This document shows, one piece after another, positions 28,474-38,103 of a DNA stretch of 64,000 nt; position 1 is the stretch's first letter; each line of letters begins with the position of its first letter. The stretch lies in NCBI RefSeq assembly GCF_030687145.1, contig NZ_CP117460.1:3348001-3412000 (forward strand). Reading direction: 5' to 3'. The DNA is from Pseudomonas sp. FP1742 (GTDB lineage Bacteria > Pseudomonadota > Gammaproteobacteria > Pseudomonadales > Pseudomonadaceae). The translations under genes and the position numbers were made by a program. The notes beneath the pieces were generated by a model. That model ran no database searches. It was given only the letters and a program-made list of their open reading frames with translations, and was not told the origin of the DNA.

Positions 28474-29859
28474 ATGAAACTGAGTATCTCCACCAAACTG
28501 TTTATCGCGGTACTGGCCAGTGTGCTGTTTGTCATCCTGAGCATGGGGCTGGCCAACGGCTGGAGCTTCGGCAAAGGTTTTCTCGATTACCTCAACGAAC
28601 AGGCGCTGTTGCGCATGACCCCGGTGCTGCCGCGCCTGGCCAGCGCCTATGAGCGCGAAGGCAGTTGGGAATTTCTGCGCAACCAGCCGGATCGCTGGTT
28701 CGAGCTCATGCGGCCGGAGCCCGGCGTAGACTTCACCGACCTGCACCGGCCGAACCTGCCCACGTCCGACCTGACCGGCGCAGTGTTTCGCATCGCCCTG
28801 CTGGACCAGCAAAAGCAGCTGGTGATGGGTTACTCGGCGATTGCCGACGACGCCCTGATGCGCCCGATCGAGGTCGCCGGTAAAACCGTCGGCTGGCTGG
28901 CGGTGACGCCGTTCCAGAACGTGACCGAAGCCGGCGGCGAACGTTTTCGTCTGTACCTGTTGCGCACCAGCCTGGCCATGGGTGTGTTCTCGTTGCTGCT
29001 GGCGATACTGATCGCCTGGTGGATCGCCCGCACCCTGCTGGACCCGGTCAAGCGGGTGGCCGCCGCCACGCATCGATTGGCCGCAGGCGAGTACAGCAAC
29101 CGGGTGGCGGTGTCCTCCAATGACGAAGTCGGTCAGTTGGCCCGCGACTTCAATCAACTTGCCTATACGCTGGAGCGCAACGAAAAAATGCGCCGGGAGT
29201 TCATGGCCGATGTGTCCCACGAACTGCGCACCCCGCTGTCGGTGTTGCGAGGTGAACTGGAAGCGATCGAAGACGGTGTGCGCACGCTCGATCAGTCGTC
29301 GATGAAATCACTGCAAGGCGAAGTCGGCATGCTCAGTAAACTGGTGGATGACCTGTATGAACTGTCCCTGGCCGATGTGGGCGCGCTGACTTACCGCAAG
29401 AGCGAATGTGATCTCAACGAGCTGCTGGACAGTTGCGCAGCGATGTTCCAGGAACGCTGCAATGCCCGGCACTTGCGTCTGGAGCTGGAGCTGCCGACAC
29501 CACCACTGAGGGTGGAGGCCGACCCCAAGCGCTTGCAGCAACTGTTTGGCAATCTGCTGGAAAACGCCGTGCGCTATACCGATGAAGGCGGTGTGCTGCG
29601 TATTCTCGCAGCTAGCGATGGCGACAACGTACGCATCGATTTCCTGGATTCCGGCCCCGGAGTCGACGCGGATCAATTGCCGCGGCTGTTCGAGCGTTTC
29701 TACCGTGGCGAATCCTCACGCAACCGCGCCAGTGGGGGCGCCGGTCTGGGGCTGGCGATCTGTCACAGCATCGCCCTGGCTCACGGCGGCAGCCTCAGTG
29801 CCGATCATTCTCCTTTGGGCGGCCTTTGGCTGACCCTGCGCCTGCCACGGAAAGCCTGA
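28474..29859 (+). CDS. baeS: BaeS-like sensor histidine kinase
   Basis: The 461-aa envelope-stress-type kinase begins MKLSISTKLFIAVLASVLFV (membrane segment), has a periplasmic domain of about 130 residues containing WEFLRNQPDRWFELM, a second membrane segment near 165-190, HAMP, the phospho-accepting H249 in ADVSHELRTPLS and a C-terminal ATPase (NLLENAVRY, DSGPGV, GAGLGLAI). Sequence and layout resemble BaeS, which senses envelope damage and antimicrobials. It is followed 3 bp later by its BaeR-like partner and is divergent from the RND operon, its probable target. Confidence 0.85.
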   Translation: MKLSISTKLFIAVLASVLFVILSMGLANGWSFGKGFLDYLNEQALLRMTPVLPRLASAYEREGSWEFLRNQPDRWFELMRPEPGVDFTDLHRPNLPTSDLTGAVFRIALLDQQKQLVMGYSAIADDALMRPIEVAGKTVGWLAVTPFQNVTEAGGERFRLYLLRTSLAMGVFSLLLAILIAWWIARTLLDPVKRVAAATHRLAAGEYSNRVAVSSNDEVGQLARDFNQLAYTLERNEKMRREFMADVSHELRTPLSVLRGELEAIEDGVRTLDQSSMKSLQGEVGMLSKLVDDLYELSLADVGALTYRKSECDLNELLDSCAAMFQERCNARHLRLELELPTPPLRVEADPKRLQQLFGNLLENAVRYTDEGGVLRILAASDGDNVRIDFLDSGPGVDADQLPRLFERFYRGESSRNRASGGAGLGLAICHSIALAHGGSLSADHSPLGGLWLTLRLPRKA

Positions 29860-29862
29860 ACC

Positions 29863-30546
29863 ATGGTCAACGACAACCCGATCCTGATCGTCGAAGACGA
29901 GCCCAAACTGGCCGCGTTGATGCGTGATTACCTGATTGCCGCCGGGTATGCGACCCAATGCCTGGACAACGGGCTGGAGGTGGTGCCGACGGTCCGTGCC
30001 CGCGAGCCACGGCTGATCCTGCTCGACCTGATGCTGCCTGGGCGCGACGGTCTGCAAGTGTGCAAGGAACTGCGCAGTTTCAGTGCCGTGCCGATCATCA
30101 TGATCACCGCCCGCGTCGAGGAAGTGGATCGCCTGCTCGGGCTGGACCTGGGCGCCGACGACTACATCTGCAAACCCTTCAGCCCGCGTGAAGTGGTGGC
30201 CAGGGTCAAAGCCATTTTGCGGCGTAGCCCGCAGCTTTTGACGACTGCACCGCCGCGTCTGCAGATTGATGAAGAACAGTACCTGGCCTCCCTCGACGGC
30301 ATAACGCTGGACCTGACACCCCTGGAATTGCGCCTGCTGAGCACTCTCGCCCGCTCGCCGGGACGGGTGTTTTCCCGGGATCAGTTGCTCGACCGGATCT
30401 ACTCCGATCACCGGGTGGTCACCGACCGCACGGTCGACAGCCATATCCGCAATCTGCGGCGCAAGCTCGAACAGGCCTGCCCGGGGGAGCATCCGATTGA
30501 ATCGTTGTATGGGGTGGGTTATCGGTTTCAGCTCGCCGAGGTCTGA
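29863..30546 (+). CDS. baeR: BaeR-like response regulator
   Basis: The 227-aa OmpR-family regulator has receiver motifs [18 protein letters not shown], phospho-Asp near 55 in [14 protein letters not shown], and the BaeR-typical [31 protein letters not shown] (quoted in part), then a winged-helix domain ([26 protein letters not shown]). It starts 3 bp after the kinase stop. Likely activator of the divergent efflux operon by analogy to BaeR control of RND pumps. Confidence 0.86.
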   Translation: MVNDNPILIVEDEPKLAALMRDYLIAAGYATQCLDNGLEVVPTVRAREPRLILLDLMLPGRDGLQVCKELRSFSAVPIIMITARVEEVDRLLGLDLGADDYICKPFSPREVVARVKAILRRSPQLLTTAPPRLQIDEEQYLASLDGITLDLTPLELRLLSTLARSPGRVFSRDQLLDRIYSDHRVVTDRTVDSHIRNLRRKLEQACPGEHPIESLYGVGYRFQLAEV

Positions 30547-30620
30547 TGCGTCGTCAAGGCTGAGGATGACTGCCGCCCCGTTCCACCGGCAGAACGGGGC
30601 AGCGAGTCAAGGCAGTGTGA

Positions 30621-32747
30621 TCAGAACGTCACGCTGGCGCTGAGGCGTGCCGTGCGCGGCTCGCCGACATTGACCGCCAGTTGGCTGCCGGTGGAGGACG
30701 GGTAGTACTGTTTGTCGAACAGGTTGTCGACGTTGAACTGCAGCGAAGTCTTGTACCCGAACATCGGCGCCTCCCAGCGCACGAAGGCATCGGCGACGGT
30801 GTAGCTGCTCAGCCAGAAATCGTTGGCGTTATTGGCCGCACGCTCGCCGACATAACGCGCACCGCCGCCTGCATGCCAGGCCCCGAACTCCGTGGGCACA
30901 TTCAGGTGATGGGTAAGGTACAGGCTCGCGGTGTGCTTCGGCGCATTAGCGAGGCGGTGACCTTCGTCATCCGGGTCGTCGAGGATTTCCGTGTGGGTGT
31001 AAGCGTAGGTGCCGATCAGGTCCCAGCGCTCGGCCACGCGCCCGGTGATATCCAGTTCCAGGCCCTGCGAACCGACCTTGCCCGCGGCTTCCGAAAGGCT
31101 CGTACCATTGACGGTCTGGGTGGTCACGACGTTTTTCTTGACGATGTCGAACAGCGCAAGGTTGATATTCAGCCCCGGCAGCGGATCGTATTTCGCGCCG
31201 ACCTCATAGCTGCGCCCCTCCTCCGGATCGAATGTATTGCCGGCATCGTCGACATCGGTATTGGGCTTGAACGAACGGCTGTAGTTACCGTACAGCGACA
31301 AGCTATCGGTGGCTTTGTAGACCAGCCCCAGGAACGGTACGAAAGCATCACCGTTATCGTCGCGGTTGACGGTGTAGCTGCTGCCGCGGCCCTGATCGCT
31401 GTACTGATCGTAATGCTGCTGGCGACCGCCGAGAACCAGGATCCAGCGGTCATCGAGGTGCCAGTTATCCTTGAAGTACACAGAGCTGGAGTTCAGCTGG
31501 TTGCTCAGATCACTTTGGCTGGCACTGACAAGGCTCGGTTCGGCCAGACGACCATAAACCGGAGAGGTGATGTCGAAACCTGACCGCGCGGTATTGCGGT
31601 AGGTTTTGCCACGGAATTGGTCGGACGCTTCGGTGTCCGCGCCGATCAGCAAGTCATGGCGCTGGCCGAACAGTTCCTGCTGACCGATGAAATCCCAGCT
31701 GGCGTAGCGCGTCTCGTCATCGTAGTGAGCGCCGTTGGCAGCACGTCGCAGGTTGTTGCCGGTCAACGAACTCGGCTGGGCAATCGAGAGGCTGTAGCGG
31801 TCGTTGTTCCAGCCGTAGGTAACGCGGGTTTTCCAGTCGTCACTCAGCTGATACTCGAAACGCGCGGTAGCCAATTCACGGATACCGACGCTTTTGGCCC
31901 ATTTCTCGTCGAGGCGCTTGTCGTAGTCGATGTCCGCCGGATGACCATTGGTGAACACCGTGCCACGGTCGAAGGGTTTGGAGTAATCGTTGTATTCGTA
32001 GCTGAGGGTCAGGCTGGCGCGCTCGCCGGTCCAGGTCAGCGAGGGTGCAACCAGGGTGCTTTCATTCACGCCGTAGTTGCGCCAGTAATCCTCGTGGCCG
32101 CGTTCGGCAATCAGGCGATAGGCCAGGCCGGTATCGCCCAGCGGCCCGGTGGTGTCCACGGCCAGGGTGCCGCCGCCTTCGCTGTAGGCCGAGCCGCTCA
32201 GGGTCGTGCTCTGGGTGTATTCAGGCTTCTTGCTGATCACGTTGATCAACCCGCCGGGTTCCAGCGCGCCGTACAGCATCGACGCAGGCCCTTTGAGCAC
32301 TTCTATGCGATCTGTCGTGGCGCTGAAGTTTTGCCCCAGGTTGGAACGCACGCCATCGCGCAGGATCGAGCCGTCATCGTTGGTGCCGAAACCTCGCTTG
32401 ACCAGCGAGTCCCGGGAACCGCCCAGGGTGTTGCCCTGGCTGACGCCGCTGACGAACTTCATGGCGTCGTCCAGCGAGCGCACCTGATAGTCGGCCAGGG
32501 TTTGCCGGGTTACTACATTGACCGATTGCGCCTCTTCCTTGATCGGCACATCGCTTTTGCTCGCGGTGCTGGCTTGAGAGGTGGTGTAGCTGGTGTCTTG
32601 ACTGACGCGACTCGCCTGAATATCCGTGGTCGGCAGTTCGATCAGTTCCTGTGCCCACAAAGGACCGGCGAACATCACGCAGGACAGTGTCGGCAGCGCG
32701 TGTTTGATGAAAACCTTGCGGCGGGCAAAGAGGTGGGGATGGCTCAA
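30621..32747 (-). CDS. TonB-dependent siderophore receptor
   Basis: The 708-aa outer-membrane receptor has a signal peptide (cleavage after GPLWA), a TonB-box-like IELPTTDIQAS, a plug domain (PIKEEAQSVNVVTRQTLADY, VKRGFG, DRIEVLKGPASMLYGALEPGG) and a 22-strand barrel ending in the required aromatic residue (RLSASVTF). The protein lacks an N-terminal signalling (STN) domain, so it is a transport-only receptor. The plug is of the ferrichrome/hydroxamate type (TIGR01783 group). Upstream is a Fur box, so expression should rise under iron limitation. The exact siderophore is unknown. Confidence 0.9.
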   Translation of the reverse strand: MSHPHLFARRKVFIKHALPTLSCVMFAGPLWAQELIELPTTDIQASRVSQDTSYTTSQASTASKSDVPIKEEAQSVNVVTRQTLADYQVRSLDDAMKFVSGVSQGNTLGGSRDSLVKRGFGTNDDGSILRDGVRSNLGQNFSATTDRIEVLKGPASMLYGALEPGGLINVISKKPEYTQSTTLSGSAYSEGGGTLAVDTTGPLGDTGLAYRLIAERGHEDYWRNYGVNESTLVAPSLTWTGERASLTLSYEYNDYSKPFDRGTVFTNGHPADIDYDKRLDEKWAKSVGIRELATARFEYQLSDDWKTRVTYGWNNDRYSLSIAQPSSLTGNNLRRAANGAHYDDETRYASWDFIGQQELFGQRHDLLIGADTEASDQFRGKTYRNTARSGFDITSPVYGRLAEPSLVSASQSDLSNQLNSSSVYFKDNWHLDDRWILVLGGRQQHYDQYSDQGRGSSYTVNRDDNGDAFVPFLGLVYKATDSLSLYGNYSRSFKPNTDVDDAGNTFDPEEGRSYEVGAKYDPLPGLNINLALFDIVKKNVVTTQTVNGTSLSEAAGKVGSQGLELDITGRVAERWDLIGTYAYTHTEILDDPDDEGHRLANAPKHTASLYLTHHLNVPTEFGAWHAGGGARYVGERAANNANDFWLSSYTVADAFVRWEAPMFGYKTSLQFNVDNLFDKQYYPSSTGSQLAVNVGEPRTARLSASVTF

Positions 32748-32770
32748 GACGTTGCACTCAATGAGTTAGT

Positions 32771-32789
32771 AGTAATGATTCTCATTGTA
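32771..32789 (-). promoter_or_regulatory. Fur box
   Basis: AGTAATGATTCTCATTGTA, lying 24 bp upstream of the receptor start, matches 13 of 19 positions of the Fur consensus GATAATGATAATCATTATC, including the core AATGAT/TCATT. It should repress the siderophore receptor when iron is plentiful. Confidence 0.8.
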
Positions 32790-32838
32790 TGGTGCGATGT
32801 ATTTCCAGTAAACACCCAAGCGGCTATTAACTAACGAG

Positions 32839-33288
32839 TTATTGCTCTGCCGCATAGATGATGGTTTGCGCGCTGTCTGCTGTCGCGGGCGGACGGGTGA
32901 AATAAGTGTCGCCGTCATCCGTGAGGATCTCGTATTGCACCTTGCTGGCGACACGGCTCGATACAGCGGCATGCTTGATGATTTTCAGCACCCGCTGAAA
33001 TTTCACGCTTTGGGTGCCGTTCTGGGCAGGCCCGGTGAGCACATTGACCGTTTGAAACCAGCCATCATTTTTTTTGTTCGATACCAGGGTGCTGGTCAGC
33101 GCCTCGAAACGCTCCAGCCGGGTAAAGCCCCAGAGCGTCTGTTCCTCGACCGTTTTGCCCTGCGTGGTAGAACCCGTAAACACAAACAGATTGATGGCCG
33201 GATTGTCTTCGCAAAAGAAGTCATAGGGCACTAGCCCGTCGACCATTTTCTTGCCGGAAACGAAGCCCTTTTTATGAACCAGAAACAT
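32839..33288 (-). CDS. Hypothetical protein
   Basis: The 149-aa product from ATG 33288 (after GGAGGTGGGC) starts MFLVHKKGFVSGKKMVDGLV and has no signal peptide or membrane segment. Visible features are FVFTGSTTQGKTVEEQ and a beta-rich C-terminal half (VQYEILTDDGDTYFTRPPA). I do not recognise the family. The Fur box is between it and the receptor gene on the same strand, so it is not in the receptor operon. Its good ribosome-binding site and normal codon use support a real gene. Confidence 0.65.
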   Translation of the reverse strand: MFLVHKKGFVSGKKMVDGLVPYDFFCEDNPAINLFVFTGSTTQGKTVEEQTLWGFTRLERFEALTSTLVSNKKNDGWFQTVNVLTGPAQNGTQSVKFQRVLKIIKHAAVSSRVASKVQYEILTDDGDTYFTRPPATADSAQTIIYAAEQ

Positions 33289-33395
33289 GCCCACCTCCAC
33301 GCTGAAACATCAGCAAACGCTGCGTAAGTTTGAGCGGGAAGTCTACTGAGGCGAGGCGTACAGAGCCGTCAAGCCAATGTAATATCGTGTAAAGA

Positions 33396-34658
33396 TCACA
33401 CCTGACGGGGCAAGCTGACTTCCACGGTCAGCCCAGCGGACGGCTGGTTGCGCGCCACGATGGTGCCGCCGTGCATTTCCACGGCCCTTGAAGCGATCGC
33501 CAGGCCCAGGCCGAAGCCGCTACTGGCCTCGTTCAGGCCACGCTCGAACGGGTGAAAAATGCTGTGTAGTCGCCCCTCTTCAACGCCCGGCCCCTGATCG
33601 GCGATCCGCACCGTCAGGCAATCTGGGTCAAGATTGACCTCAGCCGATACCACAACCGTCGTCATGGACCTGGTATGGCGCACTGCGTTTCGGATGACGT
33701 TCTCGAAACACCGATACAGCAACTCGCCGCTGACACGACTGACAAAAGCCGGACACGCCTGCAGACTGACCCGGCAACCTTTCATTCCCGCCTCGAATTG
33801 AGCGTCCTCGACGATCACCGTCAGCAATTCGATGACGTCGAGTGGCTCGCGGTCGATACTTTCGGGCCGACCCTGCATGCGTGCCAGGGTCAACAACGCT
33901 TCGATCAGCGTATCCATGCGCACCGATTCGCGCTCGATGCGTTCCACCATTTCCTGGCGGGCCGGATCTTGCTGCAACAGCCCGATGGCCGCTTGCATGC
34001 GCGTCAACGGTGAGCGCAGTTCGTGAGAGATGTCGTGCAACAGGTGTTGTTGGGCCTCCACCAGCAGCTTCAGCTGGTTGGCCATTCGGTCGCAGTCCTC
34101 GGCCAGATCGACGATTTCATCGCGGCGCCCGCCCATCATCGGCTTGACCCGGGTTTCGAAGCGCCCCTTGGCCACGTCGCTCATCGCCCGCCGGAGATAG
34201 GCCAGCGGCCACGCCAGGTAGTACGCCATATAGCCGCTGAACAGCGCACTCATCACTGTGCCGATGATCAGCGGAATCGAACGCCCCGGCCCTTGCTCAC
34301 CTTCTCTGCCAAGCGGCTGTGAAGATCTGAGCGACAGGGTCAAACCGTCCTTGCTGATGACCGATCGCTCAAAGGCCGGCCGCGGGACCGGCGACCCTGC
34401 CAGCAGTTGACCGGCACTGTCATAGACGCCAATGGTTTCGTCACCGGGGTGCTCCCACACCGACAGCAGCTGCCTTCCTGACTCGACGCCAAACTGGCGC
34501 AGCAGTTGCTCTTCGCTGGCCAGGATGGCCTCCAAGTGAGGATCGCCAAGCCCGTGACTGCCCAGCACCAGAATGCCCAACCCGACCAGAAACGTCAGGC
34601 TGGTGGCGAGCCAGAACGCCAGGAACAGCTTCCAGAACAGCCGGCTGGGTTTCATCAT
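33396..34658 (-). CDS. Cpx-like sensor histidine kinase
   Basis: The 420-aa kinase has an N-terminal membrane segment (LFWKLFLAFWLATSLTFLVG), a periplasmic region of about 90 residues, a second membrane segment near 130-150, HAMP, the phospho-accepting His near 212 in HDISHELRSPLTRM and an ATPase (NVIRNAVRHT, DQGPGV, GFGLGLAIA). The layout matches CpxA-type kinases. It overlaps the response regulator by 4 bp (ATGA). The regulator is divergent from a BamA paralogue, suggesting an envelope-related stimulus; that is inference. Confidence 0.82.
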   Translation of the reverse strand: MMKPSRLFWKLFLAFWLATSLTFLVGLGILVLGSHGLGDPHLEAILASEEQLLRQFGVESGRQLLSVWEHPGDETIGVYDSAGQLLAGSPVPRPAFERSVISKDGLTLSLRSSQPLGREGEQGPGRSIPLIIGTVMSALFSGYMAYYLAWPLAYLRRAMSDVAKGRFETRVKPMMGGRRDEIVDLAEDCDRMANQLKLLVEAQQHLLHDISHELRSPLTRMQAAIGLLQQDPARQEMVERIERESVRMDTLIEALLTLARMQGRPESIDREPLDVIELLTVIVEDAQFEAGMKGCRVSLQACPAFVSRVSGELLYRCFENVIRNAVRHTRSMTTVVVSAEVNLDPDCLTVRIADQGPGVEEGRLHSIFHPFERGLNEASSGFGLGLAIASRAVEMHGGTIVARNQPSAGLTVEVSLPRQV

Positions 34659-35338
34659 TCGGCGATCAACAAGTAACCGAGGCCACGCACGCTCTGAATC
34701 CAGGCCTTGGCGTCAGGACGCGGACCGAGCTTCTGGCGAATGCTGCTGATGTGCACGTCGATGCGCCGGTCGTAGCGGGTCAAGGGACAGCCCAAGGCAT
34801 TGAGCGACAGGTCCTGTTTGCTCACCACCTGCCCGGCACAGCGGGCCAGTTCTTCAAGCAGGCTGAACTCGGTACTGGTCACCCCCAGCTCACGCCCCTG
34901 CCACAGGGCCTGGCGCTTGCCGGGCCACAAGACCAGCGGTCCGGTCCTGATCACCTCAGAGATCGACTGGCCCACCGGCTGCACCCGACGCATGATTGCC
35001 CGCAAACGCGCCACCAGCTCCCCCGGCGAACTGGGCTTGGGCACATAGTCATCGGCGCCCAGTTCCAGGCCGGTGATTTTGTCGATGTTGTCGCCACGGG
35101 CCGTGAGCAACACCACCGGCACCTGGCTGACCGCGCGAATGCGCCTGAGCACCTCGATCCCCGACAGGCGCGGCAGCATCACATCCAGCACCACAATGCT
35201 GTAGCGCCCGGACAGTGCTTGAATCTCGCCCTCCTCGCCGGTGTGCACGGCAGTCGCCTCGAAGCCTTCACGCTCCAGGTATTGGCTGAGCATTCCTGTC
35301 AGTTCCTGGTCATCGTCGACGAGCAATACGGAGATCAT
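34655..35338 (-). CDS. CpxR-like response regulator
   Basis: The 227-aa OmpR-family regulator starts at ATG 35338 (MISVLLVDDDQELTGMLSQY). Receiver: phospho-Asp near 51 in VVLDVMLPRLSG and lysine in VPKPSSPGE; a winged-helix domain follows (GVTSTEFSLLEELA, DVHISSIRQKLG). A longer in-frame start exists but adds unconserved residues. It is coupled to the kinase downstream and divergent from the Omp85 gene with 224 bp between starts. CpxR similarity is by general pattern; it could be another envelope-sensing system. Confidence 0.82.
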   Translation of the reverse strand: MISVLLVDDDQELTGMLSQYLEREGFEATAVHTGEEGEIQALSGRYSIVVLDVMLPRLSGIEVLRRIRAVSQVPVVLLTARGDNIDKITGLELGADDYVPKPSSPGELVARLRAIMRRVQPVGQSISEVIRTGPLVLWPGKRQALWQGRELGVTSTEFSLLEELARCAGQVVSKQDLSLNALGCPLTRYDRRIDVHISSIRQKLGPRPDAKAWIQSVRGLGYLLIAE

Positions 35339-35562
35339 TGGCGGGCTCTTGAGTGGGGGCCGCGCATTATCGCCCTTGTGCTGCACAGCGTCATCGCCCC
35401 GGGCAAACCTTTACCTAACTTGACACTTGGTTAACCGCATCAAACGCACCGAGCTTTTATGCTTCACCTCCACCAGCCTGCTCGCTTCGCGGTAACTCGT
35501 CTTGCTGTGAGATATCCGCGCCCGCCTACGCTGCTTGTCGATGTGTTCTGGATAAGATCTTG

Positions 35563-37929
35563 ATGAATTTTTCGCGCCTGCTCTGCTCGGCTGCACTACT
35601 GCTCAACGCCACACTTGCGCACGCCCAAGGCTTCAAAATTTCCGATATTCGCATTAACGGCCTGCAGCGGGTTTCCGCCGGCAGCGTGTTCGGTGCATTG
35701 CCGTTGAACGTCGGCGATGAAGCGGACGATCGTCGCCTGGTGGAGTCCACCCGTGCATTGTTCAAGACCGGTTTCTTTCAGGATATTCAACTGGGGCACG
35801 ACGGTGATGTGCTGATCATCACGGTGGTCGAGCGTCCCTCGGTCGCCAGTATCGAGATCGAAGGCAACAAGGCGATCTCCACTGAAGACCTGATGAAGGG
35901 CCTCAAGCAATCGGGGCTGGCCGAAGGCGAGATCTTCCAACGCGCCACCCTTGAAGGCGTGCGCAACGAACTGCAGCGCCAATACGTCGCTCAGGGCCGC
36001 TACTCGGCGTCGGTCGATGCCGAGGTGATCCCACAACCGCGTAACCGCGTGGGCCTGAAAATCAAGATCGATGAAGGTTCTGTCGCGGCGATCCAGCACA
36101 TCAACGTGGTGGGCAACACGGTCTTTGCTGATGAAGACCTGATCAACCTGTTCGAGCTCAAGACCAGCAACTGGCTGTCGTTCTTCAAGAACGATGACAA
36201 GTACGCCCGCGAAAAACTCTCCGGTGACCTGGAGCGTCTGCGGTCCTACTACCTGGATCGCGGCTATATCAACATGGATATCACCTCGACCCAGGTATCG
36301 ATCACCCCGGACAAGAAACACGTCTATATCACCGTCAACGTCAACGAAGGCGAGAAGTACACCGTTCGTGACGTCAAGCTCAGCGGCGACCTGAAAGTGC
36401 CTGAAGACCAGATCCGTTCCCTGTTGCTGGTTCAGCAAGGCCAGGTGTTCTCGCGCAAGCTGATGACCACGACGTCCGAACTGATTACCCGTCGCCTGGG
36501 CAACGAGGGTTACACCTTTACCAATGTCAACGCAGTGCCGACCCCGGACAATCACGACCACACCGTTGATATCACTTTTGTGGTCGACCCGGGCAAGCGG
36601 GCCTACATCAACCGCATCAACTTCCGTGGCAACACCAAGACCGACGACAAAGTGCTGCGCCGCGAAATGCGTCAGATGGAAGGTGGCTGGGCCTCGACCT
36701 ACCTGATCGACCAGTCCAAGACCCGTCTTGAGCGTCTGGGTTTCTTCAAGGAAGTCAACGTCGAGACGCCGGCCGTGGCGGGCGTCGACGACCAGGTTGA
36801 CGTGAACTACAGCGTCGAAGAGCAGGCCTCTGGTTCGATTACCGCCAGCGTCGGTTTCTCCCAGAGCTCCGGCCTGATCCTCGGGGGGTCGATCACTCAG
36901 AACAACTTCCTGGGCACCGGCAACTACGCCAGCCTGGGCCTGACCCGCTCGGACTACCAAAGTAAGTACAACATCGGTTTTACCAACCCCTACTTCACGC
37001 CGGACGGGGTGAGTCTGGGCTACAACCTGTTCTACAACGCCACCGACTACAGCGATTATTACAGTGACGGCGTTTCGTACTACTCCATCAACAGTTATGG
37101 CGCCGGCACTTCACTTGGCTACCCGATCAATGAAACCTCACGGCTGAGTTTCGGCCTGACCGTGCAACACGACAACATCGAGCCAGGCACCTACAGCGCC
37201 GACGAGATCTACGATTTCATTGCACGCGAGGGCAAGGAGTTCAACAACCTCAAGGCCAACCTCGGCTGGTCGGAATCGACCCTGAACAAGGGCGTGCTGG
37301 CCACCCGCGGACATTCGCAGAACCTCAACCTGACGGTGACAGTGCCCGGCAGTGATCTGAGTTTCTACAAGATCGATTACACCGGGCAGACCTTCCTGCC
37401 GCTCAGCAATGCCACTTCGCTGCGTTTGCACACCAAGCTCGGTTATGGCAACAGCTACGGCTCAACCGACGGCCTGCCCTTCTATGAAAACTACACGGCC
37501 GGTGGCGAAGGCTCGGTGCGTGGCTTTGAAAGCGGTACCCTCGGCCCGCGCAACACCCCGGCCACCGGCACCTATGCCAGTGCCGGCCAGGCGTATTACT
37601 CGGATCGGGACACCGATGCATTGGGCGGCAATATCCTCATCACCGGCGGGGTCGAATACCTGTTCCCCATGCCCTTCATCAAAGACAGCAAGTCCTTGCG
37701 CACCTCGATGTTCTGGGACGTCGGCAACGTCTACTCCAACAAGTGCTACCTGAGCACCACCCAGGGTTGTGACGGTGTCGACCTCGCCCAGTTGGCCAGT
37801 TCCGTCGGGGTCGGCGTCACGTGGTACAGCCCGATGGGACCGTTGAGTTTCAACCTGGCGTTCCCGGTCAAAAAGCCTGAGAACGCTGATACCCAAGTGT
37901 TCCAGTTCTCTATGGGGCAGACTTTTTGA
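35563..37929 (+). CDS. BamA/Omp85-family outer-membrane assembly protein (paralogue)
   Basis: The 788-aa outer-membrane protein has a signal peptide ending after LAHA, five POTRA-type domains over about residues 22-420 (FKISDIRINGLQRVSAGSVF; KYTVRDVKLSGDL; RAYINRINFRGNTKTDDKVL) and a C-terminal 16-strand barrel with VRGFESGTLGPR in the lid loop and a terminal FSMGQTF. The size and all five POTRA domains point to BamA rather than TamA or two-partner secretion. The canonical bamA lies among rseP-ompH-lpxD in Pseudomonas; this copy is alone beside a Cpx-like system, so it is most likely a second, conditionally used BamA. Confidence 0.85.
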   Translation: MNFSRLLCSAALLLNATLAHAQGFKISDIRINGLQRVSAGSVFGALPLNVGDEADDRRLVESTRALFKTGFFQDIQLGHDGDVLIITVVERPSVASIEIEGNKAISTEDLMKGLKQSGLAEGEIFQRATLEGVRNELQRQYVAQGRYSASVDAEVIPQPRNRVGLKIKIDEGSVAAIQHINVVGNTVFADEDLINLFELKTSNWLSFFKNDDKYAREKLSGDLERLRSYYLDRGYINMDITSTQVSITPDKKHVYITVNVNEGEKYTVRDVKLSGDLKVPEDQIRSLLLVQQGQVFSRKLMTTTSELITRRLGNEGYTFTNVNAVPTPDNHDHTVDITFVVDPGKRAYINRINFRGNTKTDDKVLRREMRQMEGGWASTYLIDQSKTRLERLGFFKEVNVETPAVAGVDDQVDVNYSVEEQASGSITASVGFSQSSGLILGGSITQNNFLGTGNYASLGLTRSDYQSKYNIGFTNPYFTPDGVSLGYNLFYNATDYSDYYSDGVSYYSINSYGAGTSLGYPINETSRLSFGLTVQHDNIEPGTYSADEIYDFIAREGKEFNNLKANLGWSESTLNKGVLATRGHSQNLNLTVTVPGSDLSFYKIDYTGQTFLPLSNATSLRLHTKLGYGNSYGSTDGLPFYENYTAGGEGSVRGFESGTLGPRNTPATGTYASAGQAYYSDRDTDALGGNILITGGVEYLFPMPFIKDSKSLRTSMFWDVGNVYSNKCYLSTTQGCDGVDLAQLASSVGVGVTWYSPMGPLSFNLAFPVKKPENADTQVFQFSMGQTF

Positions 37930-38103
37930 GCCGGTGAATCGGGAGGCAATCCACTTCGATCAGGCTGCGACGCACTCTTTGTAGCAACAGCCGAAGTCTG
38001 CGTTCGGCTGCGAAGCAGTCGCTATTTACTCTTGTTACATGGAACAACTCCGGCACAACGGCCACTCAGTCTGAAACCCACCTTGATCCGTTGGAGATTG
38101 TTC

